Part shown: positions 13,491 through 21,384 of the stretch, piece by piece
How positions within the stretch are numbered: position 1 is the first letter of the stretch
How the letters are laid out: each line of letters begins with the position of its first letter
NCBI GenBank assembly: GCA_002454505.1
Contig: DKJA01000134.1
Location: forward strand, 1-33,839
Direction: 5' to 3'
Length of the DNA: 33,839 bases
Source of the DNA: Oxalobacteraceae bacterium UBA6704
GTDB lineage: Bacteria > Pseudomonadota > Gammaproteobacteria > Burkholderiales > Burkholderiaceae_D
The notes under the pieces: model-generated
The model's input: the letters and a program-made list of their open reading frames with translations, nothing else
Database searches by the model: none
Told to the model about the DNA's origin: nothing
Position numbers and translations under genes: made by a program

Positions 13491-14755
13491 CGTTCATCTC
13501 GTACGCCCAGAATTTCGAGGACGTGCTGCTGTGGCGCGCGCTCAAGCACGTGCCGCAGGGCTTCTACATCGACGTCGGCGCCAACGACCCGGAAGAGCAT
13601 TCCGTCACCAAGGCCTTCTACGATGCGGGCTGGCACGGCATCAACATCGAGCCGATGCCGTCGTACCACCAGACCTTCCTCGAGCAGCGCCCGCGCGACA
13701 TCAACCTGGCCGTCGCCTGCGGCGCCGAGGAAGGCACCATCACGCTGTTCGACACGCCGGCCATCAACGGCTGGGCCTCCACCGACGCGGCCACCGCGCT
13801 GGCGCACCGCGCCGAAGGCGTCGAAGTGGTCGAAGTGGCCGTGCCGCTGCGCACGCTGGCCGGCATCTGCGCCGAATACGTGACGGGCGACATCCACTTC
13901 CTGAAGATCGACGTGGAAGGCTTCGAAGGCGAAGTCCTGCGCGGCATGGACCTGGCGCGCTGGCGCCCGTGGATCCTGGCGATCGAGGCGACGCTGCCGA
14001 ACAGCCGCGTCACCGTGCACGAGCAGTGGGAGCCGCTGGTCACGCCGCACGACTACCACTTCGCCTACTTCGATGGCCTGAACCGCTACTACGTGGCCGG
14101 TGAACGGCGCGAGCTGCTGGCCGCGTTGACGGTGCAGGCCAATGTGTTCGACGAATTCATCACGCACCACCTGGACAAGGCGTGGGATGCCGGCCGCCGC
14201 GCCAACGAAGTGGCCGCGCAGCTGCCGGCCGTGGCCGCCGAGCGCGATGCCGCGCTGGCCCAGGCGGCCGATGCCGAGCAGCGCTTCCGCACCGCTGCCG
14301 CCGCGCTGCGCGAGGCCGAACGCGTCAACCTGGTGATCCAGGAACATGCCGACACGGCCGAGATCGCACGCCGCGAAACGGCCGCCTGGGCCGAGCAGCT
14401 GGCCGGCCAGCTCGATGCCACCCATGCCAGCACGTCGTGGCGGATCACGAAGCCACTGCGGCTGGCTGGCCGGATCGCCCAGCGCATCCGCGGCGGCGCC
14501 GTCCAGCGCGTGCTGGGCCGCCAGGCGCGCAAGGGCCTGCGCTGGCTGGCCGGCCGCCAGGCGCTGCGCCGCGCCGTGTTCCGCGTGCTGCTGCACTTCC
14601 CCGCGCTGGAGCAGCGCGTGCTGGCCGCCTGGTCGCGCATGCGCGACGTGCAGGCGGCGCCGCAGCACGCCGACGTGCCGCCCGGCCAGGTGCACATGCC
14701 GCAGCCGGTGCGCAAGGTCCTCGGCGACCTGCAGCGCCTTCATACCAAACCCTGA
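13487..14755 (+). CDS. FkbM methyltransferase with C-terminal coiled coil and basic tail
   Basis: A 422-aa protein. The N-terminal half (about residues 1-215) is an FkbM methyltransferase: YIDVGANDPEEHSVTKAFYDAGWHGINIEP, then HFLKIDVEGFEGEVLRG, then ILAIEATLP. Residues about 245-320 are Ala/Glu/Arg-rich and look coiled-coil. They are followed by STSWRITKPLR near 325, a tail motif common in polysaccharide-biosynthesis enzymes, and an Arg-rich region that may bind membrane. The frame is open far upstream, but the ATG at 13487 overlapping the previous stop is the natural start. Two different FkbM enzymes in succession suggest two methylation positions or a chain-terminating and an internal methylation. 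Confidence 0.87.
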   Translation: MTFISYAQNFEDVLLWRALKHVPQGFYIDVGANDPEEHSVTKAFYDAGWHGINIEPMPSYHQTFLEQRPRDINLAVACGAEEGTITLFDTPAINGWASTDAATALAHRAEGVEVVEVAVPLRTLAGICAEYVTGDIHFLKIDVEGFEGEVLRGMDLARWRPWILAIEATLPNSRVTVHEQWEPLVTPHDYHFAYFDGLNRYYVAGERRELLAALTVQANVFDEFITHHLDKAWDAGRRANEVAAQLPAVAAERDAALAQAADAEQRFRTAAAALREAERVNLVIQEHADTAEIARRETAAWAEQLAGQLDATHASTSWRITKPLRLAGRIAQRIRGGAVQRVLGRQARKGLRWLAGRQALRRAVFRVLLHFPALEQRVLAAWSRMRDVQAAPQHADVPPGQVHMPQPVRKVLGDLQRLHTKP

Positions 14756-14766
14756 ACCCTGATCCC

Positions 14767-17700
14767 ATGCGTATTGTTATCGACATGCAGGCATGCCAGA
14801 GCGGCGCGGCGCACGATGCCGGCGCCGCGCTGGCGCTGGCCGGCGCGCTGGTGCGCACTGCCGCCGGCCACACCGTGGAAGTGCTGCTGCACGGCCGTCA
14901 TGAATCCACGCTGGCGCCGCTGCGGCTGGCGTTCGCGCCGCTGCTGCCGGCCGCAAATCTGCACGTGTTCGACGCGCCGGCCGGCCACGGCCCGTGGGTG
15001 CGCAGCGCCGCCGGCCACCTGCGCGACACGCTGCTGGCCGACCTGCGCGCCGACCTGGTATTCGTGCCCGGCCTGTTCGACCGGCCCGACACGCCGTTCG
15101 TCTGCGCGGACGACAGCACCATCCCGGCCGCCTACCTGTGCGCCGTCCGGCCCGCGCTGGAACCGGCCCCGCTGGCGAAAGCAGCCGAGGAAGAGGAACT
15201 GCTGCGCCGCCAGGCCGTGCTGCAGCGCGCCGTGCTGGTGGCCGCGCCGGCGGCCGACCTGCTGCCCCTGTCGGCCGCCGCCACGCTGGTGCTGGATGCC
15301 GATGCGGATGCCGCGGCACGCCAGCTGTGGGCAGCCTTCGCCGCCGCCCTGCCGGTGACCTCTGCCCCGATCGCCCATGCCGGCGGCGACAAGCCCCGCC
15401 TGGCCTACCTGTCGCCGCTGCCGCCGCAGAAGTCCGGCATCGCCGACTACAGCGTGGAACTGCTGGCCCAGCTGGAACGGTTCTACCGCATCGACCTGAT
15501 CGTGGCCGACGGCGACCGGTGCGATGCCACGCTGGCCGCCCGCTTCGCCGTGCACGACGTGACGTGGTTCGACGAACACGCGGACGAATTCGACCGCCGC
15601 CTCTACCACTTCGGCAACAACACGCTGCACCAGCACCTGTTCGAGCTGCTGCGCCGCCATCCCGGCGTGGTGGTGCTGCACGACTTCTTCCTCGGCGGTG
15701 CGCTGGACAATATGGAACGGGACGGCTACCTGCCGCAGGCCTTCATGGCCGCGCTGTACGAGTCGCACGGCTACGGCGCGCTGGCGATGCACCGCCAGCA
15801 CGGCCGCAATCCGACCATCTGGCAGTTCCCTTGCAACAAAGGAGTGCTGGACAACGCCGCCGGCATCGTCGTTCATTCGCCGTTCTCGCACGAACTGGCG
15901 CGGCACTGGTATGGCGACACGGCGGCCGACGGCTGGCGCACCGTGCCGCTGATCCGCGGCCTGCCCGATGGCTACCGGCACGCCGAGGCGCGCACCGCGG
16001 CCCGCGCCGCGCTGGGCTTCGCCGACGACGACTTCGTCATCTGCAGCTTCGGCATGATGGGCCTGACCAAGCGCAACGAGCTGCTGCTGCAGGCCTTCCT
16101 CGACTCGCCGCTGGCGCAGGAGCGCAACTGCCGGCTGGTGTTCGTCGGCGAAGGCGATGGCGGCCAGTACGGCCAGGGGCTGGCACGCACCATCGCCGCG
16201 CACCCGGCCGGCCAGCGCGTCACCATCACCGGCTTCGTCACGCCGCAGCTGTATGCGGGCTACCTGGCCGCCGCCGATGCCGCCGTGCAGCTGCGCAGCC
16301 ACACCCGCGGCGAAACGTCGGCGTCGGTGCTGGACTGCCTGCTGTACGGCGTGCCGACGGTGATCAATGCGCACGGTTCCAGCGCCAGCCTGCCCGGCGA
16401 GCTGCTGGTCAAGCTGCAGGACGACTGCACGGCCGCCGAACTGGGCGACGCGCTGGTACAGTTGCGCGGCGATCCGGCCGGCCGCGCCGCGCTGGCACAG
16501 CGCGCGCTCGCCTTCATGCAGCAGGAGCATGCGCCGGCGCGCGTGGGCCAGGCATTCTTCGAAGCGATCGAAGAGCTGGCGCAGCGCAGTCCGGCCGACC
16601 ATTACCGCACGCTGCTGCGCCGCCTGGCCGCGCTGCCGCGCGCCACCGATGCGCAGCTGGCCGACACGGCCGCGGCGATCGTCGCCAACCGGTTGCCGAC
16701 GGCGCCGCGCCAGCTGTTCGTCGACATTTCCGCGCTGGTGCAGACGGACCTGAAGACGGGCATCCAGCGCGTCGTGCGCAGCATCCTGCTGGCGCTGATC
16801 GACACGCCGCCGGCCGGCTACCGCATCGAACCGGTGTACAGCGACGGCGGCAACCGCCCCTACCGCTACGCGCGCCGCTTCACGTTCGACATGCTGGGCA
16901 TCGACGGCCTGGCGCTGGAAGACGCGCCGTTCGAGACGCGGCCGGGCGACCTGTTCCTCGGCCTCGACCTGTTCACCAACGGCACCGCGCAGAACCGCGC
17001 GCAGCTGCAGGCGATGCGCGAACGGGGCGTGGCGATCCACTTCGTCGTCTACGACCTGCTGCCGGTGCTGCTGCCGGACGCCTTCCCCGCCGGCGCGGAG
17101 CGCTATTTCGCCGACTACCTCGAGACCGTGGCCGCCGTGGCCGACGGCGCCGTGTGCATTTCCCGCGCGGTGGCCGACGAGCTGCACGACTGGCTGGCGC
17201 AGCGGCCGGAACGCCGCGCCGAGCCGCTGCGGCTGGAGTGGTTCCACCTGGGCGCCGACATCGACGCCAGCGCGCCGTCGTTCGGCCTGCCGCCCGAGGC
17301 GCCGCAGGTGCTGGCCGCCGTCGCCGCCCGGCAGTCGCTGCTGATGGTCGGCACGGTGGAACCGCGCAAGGGCCAGGGCCAGGCGCTCGACGCCTTCGAG
17401 CTGCTGTGGCAGCAGGGCGTCGATGCCAACCTGGTCATCGTCGGCAAGCAGGGCTGGATGATGGAAGGCCTGGCCAAGCGGCTGACCACGCACCCGGAAG
17501 CGGGCAAGCGGCTGTTCTGGCTGGCCGGCGTGTCCGACGAGATGCTGGTGCAGCTGTACGACAAGTGTTCCGCGCTGCTGGCGGCATCCGTCGGCGAAGG
17601 CTTCGGCCTGCCGCTGATCGAGGCCGCGCAGCGGGGCCTGCCGATCATCGCCCGCGACATTCCCGTGTTCCGCGAAGTGGGCGGCGAACACGCCTATTAT

Positions 17701-17895
17701 TTCGACGGCGCGACGCCGCAGACGCTGGCCGCCACGCTGGCCGACTGGCTCGCGCTGCACGCCGCCGACCAGGCGCCCGGCTCGGACCGCATGCCGTGGC
17801 TGTCGTGGCGGCACAGTGCCGACCAGCTGATCGAGGCCGTGACAGGCCAGCGGCGCTATCGTACCCTGGCGGGTGTTCCGCCGACGCAGGAGTAA
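14767..17895 (+). CDS. Two-domain GT4 glycosyltransferase with degenerate N-terminal extension
   Basis: A 1042-aa cytoplasmic enzyme predicted to add sugars to the growing glycan. The first GT4 (GT-B fold) spans about residues 208-620, opening with RLAYLSPLPPQKSGIADYS and with GETSASVLDCLLYGVPTVI near 514. The second spans about 645-1030, with LFVDISALVQTDLKTGIQRVVRSIL near 647, MVGTVEPRKGQGQALDAF near 859 and SVGEGFGLPLIEAAQRGLPI near 940. The first ~200 residues (MRIVIDMQACQSG) resemble the start of another GT-B N-terminal half but lack the usual RGIGRY-type glycine-rich segment and a C-terminal partner half, so they look like a remnant. The ATG at 14767 is chosen because it follows the previous stop by 11 bp; the frame is open further upstream. 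Tandem GT4 enzymes often build repeating units; the sugars cannot be named. Confidence 0.88.
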   Translation: MRIVIDMQACQSGAAHDAGAALALAGALVRTAAGHTVEVLLHGRHESTLAPLRLAFAPLLPAANLHVFDAPAGHGPWVRSAAGHLRDTLLADLRADLVFVPGLFDRPDTPFVCADDSTIPAAYLCAVRPALEPAPLAKAAEEEELLRRQAVLQRAVLVAAPAADLLPLSAAATLVLDADADAAARQLWAAFAAALPVTSAPIAHAGGDKPRLAYLSPLPPQKSGIADYSVELLAQLERFYRIDLIVADGDRCDATLAARFAVHDVTWFDEHADEFDRRLYHFGNNTLHQHLFELLRRHPGVVVLHDFFLGGALDNMERDGYLPQAFMAALYESHGYGALAMHRQHGRNPTIWQFPCNKGVLDNAAGIVVHSPFSHELARHWYGDTAADGWRTVPLIRGLPDGYRHAEARTAARAALGFADDDFVICSFGMMGLTKRNELLLQAFLDSPLAQERNCRLVFVGEGDGGQYGQGLARTIAAHPAGQRVTITGFVTPQLYAGYLAAADAAVQLRSHTRGETSASVLDCLLYGVPTVINAHGSSASLPGELLVKLQDDCTAAELGDALVQLRGDPAGRAALAQRALAFMQQEHAPARVGQAFFEAIEELAQRSPADHYRTLLRRLAALPRATDAQLADTAAAIVANRLPTAPRQLFVDISALVQTDLKTGIQRVVRSILLALIDTPPAGYRIEPVYSDGGNRPYRYARRFTFDMLGIDGLALEDAPFETRPGDLFLGLDLFTNGTAQNRAQLQAMRERGVAIHFVVYDLLPVLLPDAFPAGAERYFADYLETVAAVADGAVCISRAVADELHDWLAQRPERRAEPLRLEWFHLGADIDASAPSFGLPPEAPQVLAAVAARQSLLMVGTVEPRKGQGQALDAFELLWQQGVDANLVIVGKQGWMMEGLAKRLTTHPEAGKRLFWLAGVSDEMLVQLYDKCSALLAASVGEGFGLPLIEAAQRGLPIIARDIPVFREVGGEHAYYFDGATPQTLAATLADWLALHAADQAPGSDRMPWLSWRHSADQLIEAVTGQRRYRTLAGVPPTQE

Positions 17896-17901
17896 AGCCA
17901 G

Positions 17902-18969
17902 ATGAATTTCACGAAGTCCCCGAACCAGCTCGCCGACAGCGCTGCCGCCCTGCCGTGCGAAATCGAAGCGCGCATGGCGCAGGCCCGCATCGCCGTCGTC
18001 ATCCCCAGCTACAAGGTGACCCGCCACATCCTCGGCGTGATCGCCGGCATCGGCCCCTACGTGGCGCGCATCTACGTGGTCGACGACAAATGCCCGGATG
18101 CTTCCGGCGCCTTCGTGCGCGCCAACTGCACCGACCCGCGCGTGGTGGTGCTTGAAAACGCGGAAAACCAGGGCGTCGGCGGCGCCGTGATGGCGGGCTA
18201 CCAGGCCGCCATCGCGGACGGCATGGACGTCATCGTCAAGGTGGACGGCGACGGCCAGATGGATGCCCGGCTGATCCCCAATTTCGTGGCGCCGATCCTG
18301 AACGGCGAAGCCGATTACACCAAGGGCAACCGCTTCTTCAACCTGGAGCAGATCAGCCAGATGCCGGCGGTGCGCCTGTTCGGCAACGCCATGCTGTCGC
18401 TGATGACCAAGCTGTCGTCCGGCTACTGGGACCTGTTCGATCCCACCAACGGCTTCACGGCGATCCACGCGGATGCGGCGCGCCACCTGCCGTTCGCGAA
18501 GATCAGCCGCCGCTACTTCTTCGAGACGGACATGCTGTTCCGCCTGAACACGGTGAACGCAGTGGTCGTCGACGTGCCGATGGACGCCAGCTACGGCGAC
18601 GAAGTGAGCAACCTGAAGATCTCGAAGATCATCACCGAGTTCCTGTTCAAGCACGCGCGCAATTTCGGCAAGCGCATCTTCTACAACTACTACTTGCGCA
18701 ATATGTCGCTGGCGTCGATCGAACTGCCGGCCGGCGTGCTGCTGACGCTGATGGGCGGCATCTACGGCATCGCCCACTGGATCGACTCGGCCCGCAACGG
18801 CGTCGCCACGGCGCCCGGCACGGTGATGCTGTCGGCGCTGCCGATCCTGATGGGCGTGCAGCTGGTGCTGGCCTTCCTCGCCTACGACATCGCCTCCGTG
18901 CCGCGCCGCCCGATCCACCGCATCACCCGCTTCCGCCGCACCGTCCGGGACGAGCCGGTCGATGGTTAA
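17902..18969 (+). CDS. GT2 polyprenyl-phosphate glycosyltransferase (GtrB/DPMS-like)
   Basis: A 355-aa enzyme predicted to transfer one sugar from a nucleotide-sugar to undecaprenyl phosphate on the cytoplasmic face. It has a GT-A domain (about residues 28-260): IAVVIPSYKV, VVDDKCPD, NQGVGGAVMAGYQAA, the metal-site motif VKVDGDGQMD, and DPTNGFTAI, all typical of the DPMS/GtrB group. Two C-terminal membrane segments (about 270-295 and 308-335) complete the GtrB layout. An AGGAG lies about 10 bases before the ATG. The end overlaps the GtrA-like gene by 8 bp, which supports a functional pair. Confidence 0.88.
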   Translation: MNFTKSPNQLADSAAALPCEIEARMAQARIAVVIPSYKVTRHILGVIAGIGPYVARIYVVDDKCPDASGAFVRANCTDPRVVVLENAENQGVGGAVMAGYQAAIADGMDVIVKVDGDGQMDARLIPNFVAPILNGEADYTKGNRFFNLEQISQMPAVRLFGNAMLSLMTKLSSGYWDLFDPTNGFTAIHADAARHLPFAKISRRYFFETDMLFRLNTVNAVVVDVPMDASYGDEVSNLKISKIITEFLFKHARNFGKRIFYNYYLRNMSLASIELPAGVLLTLMGGIYGIAHWIDSARNGVATAPGTVMLSALPILMGVQLVLAFLAYDIASVPRRPIHRITRFRRTVRDEPVDG

Positions 18970-19339
18970 GCTGCTGCTGGCAAAGGCGCCGTTCCTCGTC
19001 TACGTGAGCGGCGGCGTGCTGAGCGCGGCGGTGGACATCGGCACGATGCAGCTGCTGCTGACCAACGGCATGCCCACGCTGCCGGCCACCACGGTCGGCT
19101 TCCTGACGGGCCTCATCGTCAACTACATGTTCCATGCGCGCGTGACGTTCGGCAAGGGCGGCTCGCGCGCCAGCTTCGCCCGCTACCTGGCCGTGGTGGC
19201 GGTGAACTACACGCTGACCATCGCGATCGTCACCGCATTCGAGCACCTGGCCGGCAGCGCGCTGGCCGGCAAGCTCGTCTCGCTGCCCGTCGTCGCCGTC
19301 GTCGGTTACCTGTCCGGCAAATACTGGATCTTCAAATGA
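18962..19339 (+). CDS. GtrA-family membrane protein (probable polyprenyl-phosphate-sugar flippase)
   Basis: A 125-aa protein with four predicted membrane helices and typical GtrA sequence features: FLVYVSGGVLSAAVDIGTMQLLL, GFLTGLIVNYMFHARVTF and the C-terminal GYLSGKYWIF. GtrA proteins are thought to move the lipid-linked monosaccharide made by GtrB across the inner membrane. It overlaps the GtrB-like gene upstream and the first GT-C-like gene downstream (ATGA, 4 bp), the usual order of a three-component Gtr system. Confidence 0.9.
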   Translation: MVKLLLAKAPFLVYVSGGVLSAAVDIGTMQLLLTNGMPTLPATTVGFLTGLIVNYMFHARVTFGKGGSRASFARYLAVVAVNYTLTIAIVTAFEHLAGSALAGKLVSLPVVAVVGYLSGKYWIFK

Positions 19340-21384
19340 CCAACGTTCCCCCGACCTCCCCGTCCGCCGCGGCGGACCGCCGTACCACGCTGCTGTTTGC
19401 CGGCCTGCTGCTGGCGACGCTGGCCTTCCTGCTGCTGCGCCACCGGGGCATGCTGCCGATGGTGTTTGCCGACGAGTGGCTGTACAGCCAGTTCGCCCGC
19501 CTGCGCCCGATGGCAGACAGCGCGCTGCCGTCGTGGCTGTACCTGAAGCTGTTCAGCACCACCTCCGCCTGCGGCAACGGCTTCCTGTCCTGCGCGCGCA
19601 TGCTCAACACCGTGCTGTTCGCCGCCTCGGCGCCGTTCATCTACCTGATCGCGCGCCCCGTCACGGGCCGCGCCGCGGCGATGTGGATCGCCATCGCCAG
19701 CCTGCTGGCCCCCGTCGGCAGCTACACGGCTTACTTCATGCCGGAGTCGATGTACTTCTTCGGCTTCTGGGTCACCAGCTGGTGCCTGCTGTCCGAGCGG
19801 GGCGGCCGCGGTCTGGCCGGCGGCGTGGCGGCCGGCGTGCTGCTCGGGCTGATGAGCCTCGTCAAGGTGCACGCGCTGTTCCTGCTGCCGGCGCTGGTGG
19901 TGTTCGCGCTGTGGCGCGGCTGGGTGGGCGAAAGCCTGAAGGATGGCGTGCTGTGCGCGCTGGCCATCGTCGTCGCCACCGTGGCCGTGCGCCTGGGCCT
20001 GGGCTGGCTGCTGGCCGGCCACGCCGGTCTCAGCCTGCTGGGCAGCTTCTACGGCGGCCATGCGGAAAACAGCAGCCACGGCGCGCTGCTGCGGCTGATC
20101 CCGCCGATGCTGTACAACCTGCGCGGCCACGCGATGGCGCTGGCCATCCTGTTCGCGCTGCCGCTGCTGGCCTTCCTTGCCAGCGCCGCCAGCGGCACCG
20201 TCCGCAAGGCCGCCGGCGCACCGGGCCGCGCGCTGCTGGTGTACGCGCTGCTGACGCTGGGCGCCGGCGTCGGCCTGACCACGGCGTACACCGCGTCGAT
20301 CGCCCATGCCGGCCCGATGGAAGGCGTGCGCCTGCACCTGCGCTACTACGATTTCGTGTTCCCGCTGCTGTGGATGGTGGCGGCATCGGCGATCCTGCAG
20401 GTGCAGCTGCGCCTGGCGGTACGCGCGGCGCTGGCGCTGGTCGCCGGCGCGCTGCTCACTTATGCCGCGCTGCGCATCCTGCCCACGTATAACCTGTCGT
20501 TCGTGGACGGTCCGGAAATCTTCGCCTCCGGCCTCGATCGCACGGCGCGCCACATCACCGTCGGCCTGCAGCTGCTGGCGCTGCTGGCCTGGGTGGTGCG
20601 GCCGCAGCTGGGCCGCATCGCATTCCTGTGGGTGATCCTGCCGGTGATGACGATCAATGCGGTGCTGGTCAACCACCACCTGATGAAGCGCGCGCTGCAG
20701 CCGAGCGATTACGATCACGCCGCCACGTTTGCCTACAAGGCCCTGACGCCGGCCCAGCGCGACGACCTCGCCATCGCTGGCGAAGACCTGGCCGGCCTGG
20801 CGCGCGCGCAGTTCCACATCGATTCCGCCGTCAGCACCACGACGGCACTGACGGCCGGCCAGCCGGTCGACGCCACCGAACTGCCGATGCGCAAGCGCTA
20901 CCTGCTGGTGGTGGGCGATCATGCGCTGCCGGCCGGCGTCGAGGTGATGGTCAAGGAACCCAACTACACGCTGGCGAAACTGCCGCCGGTGGGCCGCATG
21001 CTGTTCAACGTCGACTTCTCGCACGCGCCGGATCCGGCCGTGCTGAGCGGCCTGGAAGGCATGGCGGCGCCGGAGCCGTGGGGTGCCTGGTCGTCCGGCG
21101 ACAGGATCACGCTGACGTTTGCCCAGCCGCTGCCGGCGCACATGACGCTGTTCCTGCGCGGCCACGCCTTCGGCGACAACGCCGGCAAGGATTTCGTGAT
21201 GAAGGTGGGTGACCAGCAGCGCATCTTCCGGCTGCCGATCTTCGGCCAGGAACGCTTCTTCCGCATCGACACGGACGGCACCCAGCGCCAGCTGACGATC
21301 GACGTGCCGGCCCCGGCTCCCGCCGGCCCCGACGGCCGCCGCCTCGGCCTGGGCATCATCGCCATCGAAGTGGGCCAGCCGTGA
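19336..21384 (+). CDS. GT-C-like membrane glycosyltransferase with C-terminal periplasmic domain, copy 1
   Basis: A 682-aa polytopic inner-membrane protein. After the first membrane segment (about residues 18-36) comes VFADEWLYSQFARL, an acidic pair in the first periplasmic loop where GT-C enzymes place their catalytic acid. A conserved CGNGFLSCARMLNTVLF segment follows near 75. About ten further hydrophobic segments run to about 460. The last ~125 residues form a soluble beta-rich domain (EPWGAWSSGDRITLTFAQPLP) of a type recurring at the end of bacterial envelope glycosyltransferases. It is predicted to use the flipped polyprenyl-phosphate sugar as donor, like GtrC. Donor and acceptor are unknown. 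It is a paralogue of the next gene. Confidence 0.75.
   Translation: MTNVPPTSPSAAADRRTTLLFAGLLLATLAFLLLRHRGMLPMVFADEWLYSQFARLRPMADSALPSWLYLKLFSTTSACGNGFLSCARMLNTVLFAASAPFIYLIARPVTGRAAAMWIAIASLLAPVGSYTAYFMPESMYFFGFWVTSWCLLSERGGRGLAGGVAAGVLLGLMSLVKVHALFLLPALVVFALWRGWVGESLKDGVLCALAIVVATVAVRLGLGWLLAGHAGLSLLGSFYGGHAENSSHGALLRLIPPMLYNLRGHAMALAILFALPLLAFLASAASGTVRKAAGAPGRALLVYALLTLGAGVGLTTAYTASIAHAGPMEGVRLHLRYYDFVFPLLWMVAASAILQVQLRLAVRAALALVAGALLTYAALRILPTYNLSFVDGPEIFASGLDRTARHITVGLQLLALLAWVVRPQLGRIAFLWVILPVMTINAVLVNHHLMKRALQPSDYDHAATFAYKALTPAQRDDLAIAGEDLAGLARAQFHIDSAVSTTTALTAGQPVDATELPMRKRYLLVVGDHALPAGVEVMVKEPNYTLAKLPPVGRMLFNVDFSHAPDPAVLSGLEGMAAPEPWGAWSSGDRITLTFAQPLPAHMTLFLRGHAFGDNAGKDFVMKVGDQQRIFRLPIFGQERFFRIDTDGTQRQLTIDVPAPAPAGPDGRRLGLGIIAIEVGQP

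Noticed and set aside
14740..18918. Minus-strand open frame of about 1392 codons antisense to the glycosyltransferase genes
   Set aside because: The translation is His/Gln/Arg/Gly-rich and crosses two well-supported genes. It is a high-GC shadow frame.
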